Shown piece after piece: positions 1-10,674 of a stretch of DNA of 64,000 nucleotides. Origin of the DNA: Pegoplata infirma (lineage: Eukaryota > Arthropoda > Insecta > Diptera > Anthomyiidae); assembly GCA_963921195.1 (NCBI GenBank), contig OY992539.1, positions 157,665,307 through 157,729,306 on the forward strand, read 5' to 3'. The position numbers and the translations under genes are program-made. Below the pieces are notes generated by a model. That model worked only from the letters and a program-made list of their open reading frames with translations, was not told the DNA's origin and ran no database searches. Position 1 is the first letter of the stretch, and every line of letters starts with the position of its first letter.

Positions 1-1619
1 CTTGAATATAAAAAATATAGGATTAACTGTTAAACATGATGGTGATTCTCTGGTGGTGTAGGGCTGTATGTCGGCCTTGAAATGGGCCAGTTGGTGTTTA
101 TTGATGAAATTATGGATAGTCATGTAGAGATTTATCCTTTTTGAGGAAAAATTAACATGCCAGTGCTGAACAAATGGGGCTATCGCGAAATGGGTTTTTG
201 TTCTAATGTGATAACGAGCCAAAACACGCAGCTTTTGACGTGAAAAAGTGGTTTTTATACAACACCAAACTTCTGGCAACACCACCACAAAGTCCCGATA
301 TGAATCCTTTCGAAAATCTTTGGGCTCATTTGGACGAAAAAATCCTGTAATACACTGAAAAAAAAGTTTCTTAAAATTAAAGAAATTTTATTAAAATTAA
401 AGAAAAACTGCACATAATTTGGCTCCAAAGAAAAATTTCCTTATTGTTATAAAACATCTTTCTTTAAATTTAGTGTGAAAATTGTGCATTTATTTAATAA
501 AATTAAGTGTACATGTATTTAATTTAAGTTTGAAATCATATTAAAATTAAAGAAATATTTCTTAAAATTACGAAAAAATAGGAATAATTTAGCTCAAAAG
601 AAAAATCTTTTTTGTATTTATATTTTTTATGCTATTAATATTTTATCATTTATCTGTTTTAAAAAAACTTTATCAGTCTTTTAACCAAAAAATTAAAAAG
701 TCTACACTACAAGTTGCGTAGTGAATTTGAAAGACAATCGCCAATCGTTAGTGTCCAAAACTAAAATATTTAAACCTATTCAACTTTATACTAGTTGAGA
801 ATTAAATGATGAAATTGGCATTTTTCTCAACCTCCGAAAAAATTTCTGTGTGCATATAAACAAGAATGTCTTCCTTAAAACTAATATATACTTATTTAAA
901 TCTATTATAGTGTATTAATATTAAAGTATATGATAATAGTTTTCAAGAACAATTTCTTTAATGTTTTTTTTTTTTACATTTGTGTAATATTTTTAAAGAA
1001 TTTTTTTATTTGATTCAAGAAATAAAAGTTAAAGAAAAATTTTTTAATTTTTTAAAGAAGCAACATTTTTTGATGTTATCAAGTCAAGTTAATTTTTCTT
1101 TATGTCTATGAAATTTTCTATTTCTTAAGAAAATTTTACTAAAATTAAAGAAAAATTCGATTCTTTAATTTAATGTCAATTTTTCCTTAAAATTAGTTCG
1201 CACTTTTTTTTTAGTGTACAACATTTCAATAAAAACTACTTTAAAACAAGCATCGGAAGAAGAATGGTACAAAAATACCTATTCAAAAATTTTTGAATTT
1301 AGTGGAATCAATGCAAACCCGTCTGGAATTAGTTCTGGCTAACAATAAATACGATTCAAAATATTAAAACTGTTAATTTTTCTATTAAATTAAAAAAATT
1401 ATATATTAAAATTAAAAAAGCAAAATACTTTTGTGAGCTGAAAAATGAGTGACAATTTGATATTTTCTTAACAATCTCATGCAGGAAAAGTTTAATCTTT
1501 CTTTATTTAATATTCAATAAAACATGTATTTATTTTAAAAAATAAATATTTTTTATAGCGTTTTTTTATTAAATTTCATTATATTTTGCATTGGCAAAAT
1601 ACTTTTGTGATACACTGTA
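1..1619 (+). mobile_element. Tc1-like transposon, decayed, 5' part outside window
   Basis: A degenerate Tc1/mariner transposase reads on the + strand in broken frames. Near 270-345 the typical catalytic C-terminal stretch PPQSPDMNPFENLWAHLDEK can be read; its ENLW glutamate is the third acid of the DD(34)E triad. The frame stops at 350 and resumes at about 1219 with the C-terminal EEEW helix region, because a MITE (353-1216) sits between. Upstream there are stops and frameshifts, so no active enzyme is made. The 3' end is the inverted repeat ending CACTGTA near 1613-1619, after which an antisense LINE reading frame begins, so the Tc1 element inserted into that LINE. The 5' end is not in view. 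Confidence 0.8.
353..1216. mobile_element. MITE inserted in the Tc1 transposase, TA duplication
   Basis: An AT-rich non-coding insert of 864 bp starts CACTGAAAAAAAA and ends TTTTTTTTAGTG, an inverted repeat of about 12 bp. It is flanked by TA at 351-352 and 1217-1218. Removing it brings the two transposase halves together at a plausible place. The inside is rich in 'attaaagaaa' motifs and has no frame. TA duplication points to the Tc1/mariner superfamily, but the short ends leave the family open. Confidence 0.75.
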
Positions 1620-3047
1620 TGTTCATTTCACCAATATTCGTACCTCCGTCTAGATATTCATGCAGATCATTTAAAAATAGTGTGAACAAAAGTGGCGATA
1701 ATAAACAACCCTGCTTAACACCTGCATGAGTTTCAAAACTATCAGATAGTTCGTTTCCAGTCCATACGGATGAGGTTGTGTGTTTATAAACATTGTGCTC
1801 GATTCTCGAATACGACTTCACCATTTACAAAATTTTTAAAAATTTGATATTCTTTCGAATTTTAAGATTTTAAAATTTTTTTCTTGTAACAATTAAAGAT
1901 CTAGTTAATATCTTTAATAATTAAAAAAACAAAATTAAAAATCTTAAAACTCGAAAGAATATCTATTTAAAAATTAGGTGAATGGTGAAATCGTATTCCA
2001 GAATCGAGCACATTATCTATGAGGTTTACTATTTTTTTTGAGATGCCTAGAGCATGTAGCTTATATATCAATTGTCTCCTTGGCACCCTATCGAATGCTG
2101 CCTTAAAGTCAACGAAAAAGGCATACAACTTTTTATTTTCTTCAAACTTTAAATGAACAATACAGGATAAGTTGTATATGTTATCAACCGTCGAATAGTT
2201 CCTTCTAAAGCCAGCTTGGAATTCATTTAAAACTTGGTTATTTTCAATCCAGTTCGAAAGTCTTTCATTTAGCAGACCCATCATGACCTTTGCTACACAA
2301 TTCATAAATGAAATACCCCTGTAGTTACTGGGTACATTTACGTCTCCTTTTTTATAAATCGGAAAAATTACGCTTTGTACAAATGTTTCATCGGTTCTAC
2401 CTGTCTCTAAAAAAATGTTAAAAATGTTTGTTAGTTCTGTTAGAAACTTAATTGATGCATGCTTAAGGAACTCATAGGGCACCCTATCTACACCGGAAGC
2501 TTTATTTGACTTCGTGTTTTTCAAAATATTTTGTATTTCCGTTGTTGTTATAGCTCTATCAAGATCTTCATCGGTATTCCACATGTGTGCAAATTGTATA
2601 TCGTTGGTTAATTGTTGCGGATTTAATAGCTCTTCAAAATATGTTCTGAAATCGTCTGCAGATATTTCTATACACAGTTGAAATTGCTGTCCTCTTATAT
2701 CTTTCGCGATTTTCCACCACTCTTTTGAATCACTAATTCGATTTATTTTTGCTAAAATTTCATGGTTGTATTCAACTTGCCTTTGTTTGCATATTGTTTT
2801 ATATTGTTGTTTGGCCATTAAATAGTTTTTCTTATTTATCAGGTTGCTTGTTTTACGATAAACATTAAGCATTGCGAACGTTATAACATCTATAGTTAAA
2901 CCAAAGGCTTTTAAATATTGGTTTTTCTTTCTCTATGACTGTCCGTCTGTTGAAATAATGTTTTTGGCAATAATCCGGAACTGGTTTAAACGCTTGAGGT
3001 ACCACAAGTTGCGTAATTCTCCTTAATATTGTTAATATTGTTTTTTT
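1620..3047 (-). pseudogene. Non-LTR retrotransposon reverse transcriptase, interrupted
   Basis: A 5'-truncated LINE on the - strand. From about 3040 down to 2870 a frame matches the linker between endonuclease and reverse transcriptase; a frameshift near 2870 leads into a 301-codon frame (2872-1967). This has the RT blocks SNYRGISF, NEFQAGFRRNYST and FFVDFKAAFDRV. The frame breaks at a foldback MITE (1795-2011) and continues at 1794-1620 with GVKQGCLLSPLLF, where the Tc1 element cuts it off before the catalytic ADD motif. The clade (LOA, I or a relative) cannot be fixed by eye. It is dead: truncated, frameshifted and twice interrupted. Confidence 0.85.
1795..2011. mobile_element. Foldback MITE in the LINE RT, ATT duplication
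   Basis: 217 bp forming almost one palindrome. The ends are GTGCTCGATTCT and its complement, and the similarity runs about 100 bp inward on both sides. It is flanked by ATT at 1792-1794 and 2012-2014. Deleting the element and one ATT restores an uninterrupted RT reading frame across the junction, which fixes both ends. A 3-bp duplication occurs in PIF/Harbinger-type elements, usually TWA, so that assignment is only tentative. Confidence 0.8.
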
Positions 3048-3730
3048 TATACCCTCCAACTACAGTATGGGGGTATACTCACTTTGTCATTCCGTGTGTA
3101 ATGCACCAAAATATCGGTCTAGGACCCCATAAAGTATTTATATTTATAATCAGTGATCGATTATAAGACATTCTAGCGATGTCCGTCCGTTTGTCTGTCC
3201 GTCTGTAGTTAACACGATGCAGTCCAAAATAAAAGAGCTAGACTCCTGACATTTGCCACAAATATGTCTTATGTTAATAGGCAGGTTAAGTTCGTAAATG
3301 AGCAAAATCGGACCAGGGGGAAAAAGTTCCCCCTTGAAGAATTAAACCAACCTCTGAAAAATATAATTTTTTTAAGTGATTTTTTGTGTTTTTGTTTAAC
3401 AAATGCAACATTTTTATGCTACAAGAAGTTCAAAGTCCTGCACTTGGACCCAGAGAATTAGAAAATGTAGTTTTTTTTCGGTCCTCCCCCCTCCCCCCAA
3501 TGGGCGTGGAATAAAACATTTGTTTTTAAATCATGATAATATATATTTCCTTTGTGCAAAAAGCATCTTATTTTTTAAACACATATTCGAGAGGAAATTA
3601 CACAATTACACATACCGACCCCCCCCCCCCCACAAAAAAAAGAAAACTCCCCTGGATTTTTTTTTATTTTTTATGCATGTTGGAGGGTATAAAAAATTCG
3701 GCACAGCCGAATTTAACTCTTACTGGTTTT
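3048..3730 (+). mobile_element. HINE/INE-1-like repeat, copy A
   Basis: Starts TATACCCTCCAACTACAGTA and ends with the inverse TTGGAGGGTATA, then a short hairpin (TTCGGCACAGCCGAA) and a T-rich end like TTACTTGTTTT. It contains the 'gtccgtccgtttgtctgtccg' block and pyrimidine runs. Inverted subterminal repeats, a 3' stem-loop and a CTTGTTTT-type end are the known layout of INE-1/DINE-1 Helentron-associated elements; applying it here is inference. Short open frames inside are low-complexity and not genes. Confidence 0.65.
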
Positions 3731-3790
3731 TTTTTTTAAACGGTCAAGTATTTGAAAAGATATGAGGTAAAATGTAAAGGTACCTCTAAA

Positions 3791-4195
3791 TAGTGTTGGA
3801 AATGCATCGAGTATTTTGGTATTGAGTACTCGATACCGATCAATTTCACTCAATACTCAAAAGTAGTTACTGAATACTTTCAGAGTTGTATTTTTCTTAG
3901 CAAACCGCTACAATTTTGGTTGAATAACATGAATTTTTGCTAGAAAATACATGCAATTTTTTGGATTTAATTCTGAAAAATTATTTTATTAAAAAATCAG
4001 TTTTAGTCTATAAGATTTTAATTTTTTAATTAGCTGTTGTTTTTTGATACGCTCTGTAACGTAAATATAACGAAATAAAATGTTTTTTTCTGATAAAAAA
4101 TTAATTTTAAACAAAATTGAAAAAGTATCGAGTACTCAATTCAAAAGTATCGAGTAGTATTGAGTAGTCAAAATTATCGACAATTTACAACACTA
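3791..4195. mobile_element. hAT-type MITE, TSD CCTCTAAA
   Basis: 405 bp with ends TAGTGTTGGAAATG and its near complement (ttacaacacta). It is flanked by an exact 8-bp repeat, CCTCTAAA, at 3783-3790 and 4196-4203. 'Tcgagtactcaat' motifs recur near both ends in opposite orientation. An 8-bp duplication with a TAG start is typical of hAT elements. There is no coding capacity. Confidence 0.9.
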
Positions 4196-4203
4196 CCTCT
4201 AAA

Positions 4204-4735
4204 ATTTTGGTGTATTATACAAAAAAAAAATTGCTATAACCTGTTAAATGTATGTGAACGAAACATAAAACATCATGTTATTATATCATTCCTAACTCTC
4301 ACAAAAAAATTGGGTGGAATCGCAGAATGGGGCGTGGCACCTAACATGTAACCTAAAATTTTAAAATATTTTGAACATACAAATTAGAAAAGTTTTAATA
4401 TCCTTAAAAACAGAAACTAATTTACAAAAGTAGGATAAGATTAGATTTTTCGTATGTATTCCAATTCCAATGGGTTTGAAATAAATCAAAGCTAATAAAT
4501 GATAAAGATACATAAATAGTAACAGTTCAAATAGGTTTTTCGAAAATATCGAATGTGTCCTTTCGATTTTTTTTGTAAATTAGAACATTATTAGAAAAGT
4601 TTTAATTTCCTTAAAAACCAGAAACTAATTTACAAAAATAGTAGTAGGGTTGGATGAGATTATTCCCATTTTAGTGGGTTTGAAATAAATGAATAAAAAA
4701 TGAATAGGTATAAATAAATCTATTTTAAATCTTTA
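4204..4735. other. AT-rich stretch, no gene seen
   Basis: A low-complexity intronic-looking sequence. It holds two similar lines ('gaaaagttttaata/ttccttaaaaac ... actaatttacaaaa' near 4390 and 4595), so it is probably an old duplicated repeat. No coding frame or RNA signal is visible. Confidence 0.6.
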
Positions 4736-4796
4736 CATTGGTGGAGGGTATTTAAAGATTCGGCACAGCCGAATATAGCTTTCTTACATGTTTTTA
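4736..4796 (+). repeat. 3' tail of a HINE/INE-1-like repeat
   Basis: Only the end of the family is here: 'tggagggtat', the hairpin TTCGGCACAGCCGAA and 'ttcttacatgttttt'. The rest is absent or too diverged to see. Confidence 0.55.
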
Positions 4797-5171
4797 TCTT
4801 ATGGCGTTTTCTTTTCTGGCAAAAAATGCGACATTTTGTAACATTTTTTTTGTTCTTTGAATTTTTTGTGTTCTTATCAAGGATGGGTACCAATTCGATA
4901 AAAGTATTGGTATTGGTATTGGTTTTTAAAATTATATTAGTATTCGTATAGGTATTGGTTTTCATTTTTTGTTGAATTGGTATAGGTTTCGGTATTGGTT
5001 TTGAATTATTTAGGTATTGGGTATTGGTATTGGTTTTAGCCTCGAATCAGTATCGGTTTTTAATAAGTATTGGTATTTATCTTATATCGGTTTTGGTATT
5101 TGTATGCAAAAGGTTTTGTCGTTAATATTAATTAATTTAACATAAGTCGTCCTTCTGTCCGCCCCACAGTG

Positions 5172-5260
5172 CACACTGGGGCGAGATGGTAGGTTTTTTG
5201 GCCAAAAGTCTCTACAGGTCGTAAATGTTAACCGATTTTTTTGAAATTCAGAATATAAAC
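5172..5260 (+). mobile_element. Left end of a Transib-like element
   Basis: CACACTGGGGCGAGATGG followed by 'ggccaaaa' and 'ctacaggtcgtaaatgttaaccgattttt' closely resembles the left arm of the element starting at 45320. The five bases before it are CAGTG. The right end was not found, so the element is truncated or rearranged. Confidence 0.5.
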
Positions 5261-6300
5261 CTATATTAAGGTAATAAATAAGTGCCTTGAAAGTTTTTGA
5301 AATCGGACCTACAAGGAAACTATTTCAAGGTGGACACTTCATTTTTAATAAAATTTACAGATGTTATAGATGAAACAAATGAAGAAAAACTTGTCTTTTG
5401 TTCATGTATTTGAATTAGAGATGGTCTGTGGTCCCGTAATTTGCGTGACTCAAAAAACCACGTGATTCAGGCGTGAGCGATTTTTATTTAAATCACGTGA
5501 TTATAGAGTGATTTTCATTTAAATTAAGAACTATATTAGAGTAATAAATAAGTGACTTGAAACTTTTTGAAATCGGACCTACAAGGAAACTATTTCAGGG
5601 TGGACACTTCATTTTTAACAAAATTTACAGATCCCGGGTAAAAATGAAATATATATGATCATATATGAAGATATATGGATCATATATGGATTTATATAAC
5701 CATATATTATCATATATGCCTCCATATATGTTCATATATGATCTGATCCGAAAATTGGCCCGATATGACCTCATATAGGGCCAATTTACGGATCAGATCA
5801 TATATGAACATATATGGAGGCATATATGATAATATATGGTTATATAAATCCATATATGATCCATATATTTTCATATATGATCATATATATTTCATTTTTA
5901 CCCGGGATGTTATAGATGAATCAAATGAAGAGACACTTGCCTTTTGTTTAAGTATTTGAATTGGAGATGGTCTCTGGTCCCGTGATTCACGCGTGAGTGT
6001 GAGTGATTTTCATTTAAATCATTTGGTTATAGTGATTTTCATTTAAGTCAAGTGACTATATTAAGGTAATAAATAAGTGCCTTGAAACTTTTGGATTCAG
6101 ACCTACAAGGAAACTTTTCAAGGGTGGACACTTCATTTTAAATAAAATTTACAGATGTTATAGATTAAACAAATGAAAAGACACTTGTCTCTTGTTTATG
6201 TATTTGAATTGGAGATGGTCGCTGGTCCCGTGATTTGCATGACTCAAAAAAGTGATTTTCATTTAAATCACGTGATTTTGAGTTGAAAAATTCTGAGTGA
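5261..6300 (+). repeat. Three tandem copies of a ~250-bp repeat
   Basis: Units begin 'ctatattaaggtaataaata' at about 5261, 5531 and 6056. Each continues through 'cggacctacaaggaaact', 'ggtggacacttcat', 'tttacagatgttatagat' and a 'gtgattttcatttaaatca' block. The middle copy is interrupted by the palindrome at 5633-5906. No coding frame is present. Confidence 0.85.
5633..5906. mobile_element. CCCGGG palindromic MITE, copy 1 (274 bp)
   Basis: The near-perfect palindrome begins CCCGGGTAAAAATGAAATAT and ends with its complement, with AT on both sides (5631-5632, 5907-5908). The neighbouring units of the same tandem repeat carry the uninterrupted sequence 'tttacagatgttatagat', which is the empty site, so the duplication is 2 bp, AT. 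A second copy of identical length is at 47680-47953. The symmetric frame inside (5765-5959) is an artefact of the palindrome. Confidence 0.92.
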
Positions 6301-6885
6301 GTGTCTAGAGAGTGAGTCGAATTTTTGCGTGAGGGATGTTTTTTTTTTTGAAAAACCCCTTTTAAAAAAAATATTTTTTTAGCAGTATTTGCATTCAGAA
6401 TTAAGTCAAACTTTAAACTAAACAGTACATGCTTAACCCATTTTGGACAAAGATTAATTTTTTTTTTTGAAAAATGTACCTATTTAGTAAAATTAGCACC
6501 GGCTGATCTCAAAACTCTTGTAAAAAAAATATTTAATGTTCCGTTATTCCAGAAAAGCCTGTATTTCAACTTTTTATGCAATTTTAATATTTGGATTTAT
6601 TTGCTATTTTATTAATTTATTTCGTTATTTTCAAAATCTAAAAAAATAATATTAATTAATAAAAAAAATAAAAGCCTAAACTAAAAAAATGCAAATTTTT
6701 CGTTTTTGCTTGAAACAATTTGATGCACATTGCATTTAATGCACATATAAATTCCGGTGGTCAAGGGGAGATATTTTTTAATTGCTGAAAGATGAGACTT
6801 AACATTTGTAACAAAATATACCTTTACTTCATCCTTTTCATACATAAATATTTTTTTGAAAAAGGTGATCGAAATGGGTTATCAT

Positions 6886-8472
6886 TAGGGTATTCAATCG
6901 ATTAACCGTTAATCGGTTAACCGATTAATTTTGGTCGATTAACTGTTCGAATAATTTAAAATTGGCAATTTTCAAATAACAAATAAACCGATTAATTTGT
7001 GTCGATTAACCGATTAACCGAAATCTTTTTTTTTACTAATTTTGTTTTTTTTTTTTTTTTTTGCTTTATTTAGCGTTTTGATGTTTCATTTTAATTTAAA
7101 TTACGGTTCCGCTGAAAGAAGTTTAGGTCTAAAAAAATTTATCAAACTCTCTTTCAGCAATGTGTAAAAACGTCGTCTAGCAAATATTTTATCGAGGCCC
7201 TAAAACGATATTTCGTTAAAAAAAAATACAATTAGCAATCCTAGCCAATTTTTTATAGATAGCCAACAGAATATAATTTTCTAATAGTTTTTCATGCGCT
7301 TAATCCGAACGTGGCCTTAAAATGATTTATCTCATGTTGAGATATTTAGATTTTCGATTGACAGTACTGCACAAACTCAGATATTCGCAATGTACGGGAC
7401 CTTATAAAACCGTGAATTATTTTGTAATGTATAATTAGTTCAGCACATCTAAAAATACTTCGCTTAAGGCCTCTACAGATGATTCAATATTATCCCAAAA
7501 AGCACTTTTAAAATTCAAGTATAAATCAAGTGTAAATCAAGCCCTTATTTCCAGTCTATGCTTGAATTATACTTGAATTACACTTGAATTCAATAGCATT
7601 CTCCAGCAAAAGGGATACTTGAATTCAAGCGCTGTTTTTACACTTGAAAACCAGTGAAAAGGCTGTAAAAACAGGGCTTGAATTCCAGTGTCCGTTTTGC
7701 TGGAGTATGTTATTGAATTCAAGTGTAATTCAAGTATAAATCAAGCAGCGGCTGGAATTTAGGGCTTGATTTACACTTGTTTTATACTTGATTTGCACTT
7801 GAATTTTAAAATTGCTTATTGGGATATGTACAATTTGCATGTATTTTTTCAGTTCAATATTTTAAACAATATTTTTATGTATGCCATTTGTGGGAAAACG
7901 TCCAAAATATTGTGCATAATATTGCGTCGTCTGTAGGTACCTTTATTCTTCAAAATACTTTTGCAGTCCTCAAGATATCTTTTTTCATTACGGAGATATC
8001 GACCGATAAAATAAAAGAAAACAAATTTGGAAACCAACCAATTTTTTTGTTGATATTTTAAGTACCGAATTTTAAACTCTATTAGATGTGCATCTAAACC
8101 CGGCAGCAATTTGTGTAAATTTTTTTCTTTTTACAAAAATTGCTTTATTTTTTTTTTAATTTTTTCGCATTAAATTAGGGATTGGATTTTTTTCAGGGTG
8201 CCATACAAAAATTCTTTATTTGGGCTAACATTATAGAGGGTATTTAAAGCTTCGCCATAGCGGATAAAGATTTCTTTTAAATAAAATTAATAAGATTCTT
8301 TAAAGTTCATACAATTCTTGGTTTTATATTCAATTAAAATTTTAAATTTAAATTATTCGGTTAACCGAATAATTCAAATTTATCCGATTATTAACCGATT
8401 AAATCCCAACCCCGATTAATTATTTGCTCGATTAACCGATTAAACCAAAACCTCGATTAATTGAATACCCTT
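6886..8472. mobile_element. hAT-type element, TSD GTTATCAT
   Basis: 1,587 bp with ends TAGGGTATTCAATCGATTAA and the near complement 'ttaattgaataccctt'. Exact GTTATCAT lies at 6878-6885 and 8473-8480. Both arms are rich in 'cgattaaccg' repeats. It holds the CCC-ended MITE at 7494-7823. No transposase is visible. Confidence 0.85.
7494..7823. mobile_element. CCCAAAAAGCA foldback MITE, AT duplication
   Basis: 330 bp with ends CCCAAAAAGCACTTTTAAAA and its near complement. AT lies on both sides (7492-7493, 7824-7825). The arms carry repeats of 'cttgaattacacttgaatt'. It shares the CCC...GGG ends and the 2-bp flanking repeat with the elements at 5633, 31629, 47680 and 56652. Confidence 0.75.
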
Positions 8473-9190
8473 GTTATCATGCAGGGGGCCACTTTTTCGA
8501 TTTTAGATCTTTTGCCAATTGCGATTACACGGGTCAATTTTTTTCTTATATGGGGTTTACGACCTTAAACAAGTTGTTTAACAAAACACCAGTAACAGAA
8601 TAAAAACGTAATGGATACAGAAAAAAGAATTTTTTAAGCACGTAGCCCTTAAACTCTCAAAAATAGCAAGTTTGAACTGCACATTATGCGTTCTTAAATT
8701 CTTATATAATATGACTGTGCCTCTAATAAAACAATAAAATTTTTTTTCTGGATTCTGGTGTTGTGACATAAAATTTTGTAACGTCTGCTTGATTAAAATT
8801 TTGGAATTTCCAAAAAAGGACATTAGTATTTTTTTTTTTACAACGCAAAGAAGAGTGCAGTGACATTCAATGTACATATATCAAATATTAACAATGTTTG
8901 CAAAAGAAAAAAATTTGATCACAGAAAAGGTCTAAATTTTTTAAGATCTTCTTTTATTAGGGGTCGTAAAAACCGTGACAAAAAATATTTCTTTTATGTT
9001 TTTATGGCTTTTAGCTAACTCCTTTTTGTTATGTGACATTGCATGCAAACGATTACTGATCGATGTAACATCTTTCGTTAGTCAGGTAAAACCTAATAAT
9101 ATGATGGAAAGAAAATGTTCGACGTCACAATTAAAACAAGCGAAACTAAGAATACAAAAAACCGAAACAAAACCGATACGAAAGTAGAAA
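8473..9190. other. Unassigned interior of the hAT element
   Basis: The AT-rich sequence between the nested hAT element and the right arm contains short frames on both strands (8578-8877 -, 8975-9187 +). They have low-complexity composition and no recognisable motif. I treat it as decayed transposon interior. Confidence 0.5.
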
Positions 9191-9582
9191 AAAATTAATT
9201 GGTATTGGTTTTTTATTGGTATTGGTTTTGAAGAATAAAAGTATTGGTTTTTAATTGGTATTGGTAATGGGGAATCGGTATTGGTTTTTTATCGGTATTG
9301 GTATCGCACAAATAAAGGTATTGGTTTTTAATTGGTATTGGTTTTCAATTTGAATTGGTATTAACGGGTATTGGTATCGAAAAGGTATTGGTACCCATCA
9401 TTGGTTCTTATCTAAAAAAAATGCACACTTTTGAAAAAATATAATGTTCTTTTCTCAAAATATTGCCTGTCCGTGATGTAAAAAATGCATGTTTTCCACC
9501 CTAAAATCAAATGACGGGGTGAAAAACTGCCATGTTATTCTCTCATGTAGCAAAACTCAAATTAAGCGCACAAGTTAACTGG

Positions 9583-9657
9583 TGCTGTTGTGGTGCAGAG
9601 GATGTGTCGTGGCATGTGACGCTGGAGGTCCGGGGTTCAAATCCCGGTCGGGCCAAC
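9583..9657 (+). repeat. tRNA-like (SINE head) sequence
   Basis: Contains a B-box-like 'ggggttcaaatcccgg' and an A-box-like 'tgtggtgcagagg' about 45 bp upstream. The clover-leaf acceptor and anticodon arms do not pair convincingly, so this is a tRNA-derived relic rather than a tRNA gene. A similar sequence in opposite orientation lies at 10386-10456. Confidence 0.5.
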
Positions 9658-9687
9658 ATATTATTTTTTTTTTATTCTGGTATTTTT

Positions 9688-10214
9688 TATACCCTCCAAC
9701 CACAGTATGGGGGTATACTCACTTTGTCATTCCGTGTGTAACGCATCGAAATATCGGTCTAGGACCCCATAAAGTATATATATTATTGATCAGTGATCGA
9801 TTCTAAAACATTCTAGCGATGTCCGTCTGTCCGTCCGTCTGTCCGTCTGTGGAAGACACGATACAGTCCAAACTAAAAGAGCTAGACTCTTGAAGTTTAG
9901 TACGAATATGTCTTATGGTATTGGGCTGGTTAAGTTCGAACATGGGCAAAATCGGAACAGGGGGAAAAAAGTTCCCCCTTTAGGAACTAAACCAACCTCC
10001 GAAAAACGAAATTTTTATAGGTTTTTTTGTACTTTTGCTTAGCAAACGGAACATTTTTGTGTCGGGAAAGGTTCAGGGTCCTGCAGTTGGATCCAGAAAT
10101 GTTGTCTCCCATCGCCGAAATCCCCCCAAAAAAATACGCCCCTGTTTGGGTGTTTTTTAAGTGTTGGAGGGTATTAAAGATTCGGCACAGCCGAATTTAA
10201 CACTCTCACTTGTT
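9688..10214 (+). mobile_element. HINE/INE-1-like repeat, copy B
   Basis: Same layout as the copy at 3048: TATACCCTCCAACCACAGTA at the start, the gtccgtctgtccg block, 'gttggagggtat', the hairpin TTCGGCACAGCCGAA and 'cactctcacttgtttt' at the end. It lies between the two opposed tRNA-like sequences. Confidence 0.7.
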
Positions 10215-10385
10215 TTTTATTCAATTACGCATTATTTTTTATTTAATAATGTTTTTTTTTTTTAAATAATTTAATAATTAAAAAAAAATCATATAAAATC
10301 GACTAAATTTGTTTATTTTTTTTTTTTTTAAGTTTAAATAATTAAAAAAAAATAATTTAAAAGCAAAAAGTAAAAAAAAAATGTG

Positions 10386-10456
10386 ATGGCCATCGCCGGA
10401 ATTCGAACATGAGCTGCCGGCAATATAATCGAAAAACCCATCCATCGATCCAGCAA
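10386..10456 (-). repeat. tRNA-like (SINE head) sequence, inverted
   Basis: On the - strand it reads 'tgctggatcgatggatggg', then 'atgttcgaattccggcgatgg', similar to A- and B-box promoter elements of RNA polymerase III. It faces the tRNA-like sequence at 9583. It is not a complete tRNA. Confidence 0.45.
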
Positions 10457-10614
10457 ATCAGGGCAATTTGCGTACAAAACAGAATTTTTTGTGTTCTTTT
10501 CTGAGTGCAAAAAATGCTACATCGTTTCAGGGCCATTTCAACGTTTTAAAAGTACACATTTTAACAATGCACATTTTTTTGTTCAGAAAATAAAACACCA
10601 TTAGTTTTGTTAGC

Positions 10615-10669
10615 ATTTTGTAGGGTATAAAGGTTTGGACCACCTGAACTTAACATTTTCGTTTGTTTT
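10615..10669 (+). repeat. Diverged HINE-like 3' tail
   Basis: 'tgtagggtataaaggtttgg' followed by 'cttaacattttcgtttgtttt' resembles the ends of the HINE-like repeats, with a degenerate hairpin. The element body is missing. Confidence 0.4.
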
Positions 10670-10674
10670 CTATT

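Larger units (their letters stand above)
4878..9403. mobile_element. hAT-type element, 4.5 kb, TSD GTTCTTAT
   Basis: The ends CAAGGATGGGTACCAAT and ATTGGTACCCATCATTG form a 17-bp inverted repeat with one mismatch. They are flanked by exact GTTCTTAT at 4870-4877 and 9404-9411. Both arms (about 4890-5110 and 9195-9400) consist of 'ttggtattgg' runs in opposite orientation. The interior has no recognisable transposase; it holds a Transib-like end, a triplicated repeat, two CCC...GGG MITEs and another hAT element. A 70-codon frame at 8975-9187 resembles nothing I know and is probably chance. Confidence 0.88.
4799..10603. mobile_element. Possible large element with GGCGTTTTCTTTTCTG ends
   Basis: The left side reads 'tatggcgttttcttttctg' and the right side is the near complement 'cagaaaataaaacaccatta' at 10584-10603. 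The same left end recurs at about 19460 ('taatggcgttttcttttctg'). Most of the span is a nested hAT element (4878-9403). I could not find a clean target duplication, so the limits are provisional. Confidence 0.4.

Noticed and set aside
3264..3765. Three overlapping + strand frames
   Set aside because: They are inside HINE-like copy A, with poly-Pro and poly-Phe from C and T runs; copy C gives a similar frame by descent.
5765..5959. 64-codon + strand frame, with an 85-codon twin at 47812-48069
   Set aside because: Both lie in the CCCGGG palindrome; the frame comes from the 'atatatgg' symmetry and has Tyr/Ile-rich artefact composition.
7849..8109. Opposed frames of 80 and 86 codons
   Set aside because: They mirror each other inside the hAT element at 6886-8472 and show no protein-like conservation.
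9583..9657. Functional tRNA gene
   Set aside because: The T-arm is good but the acceptor and anticodon stems do not pair; the same holds for 22225, 31195, 33030 and 44085.
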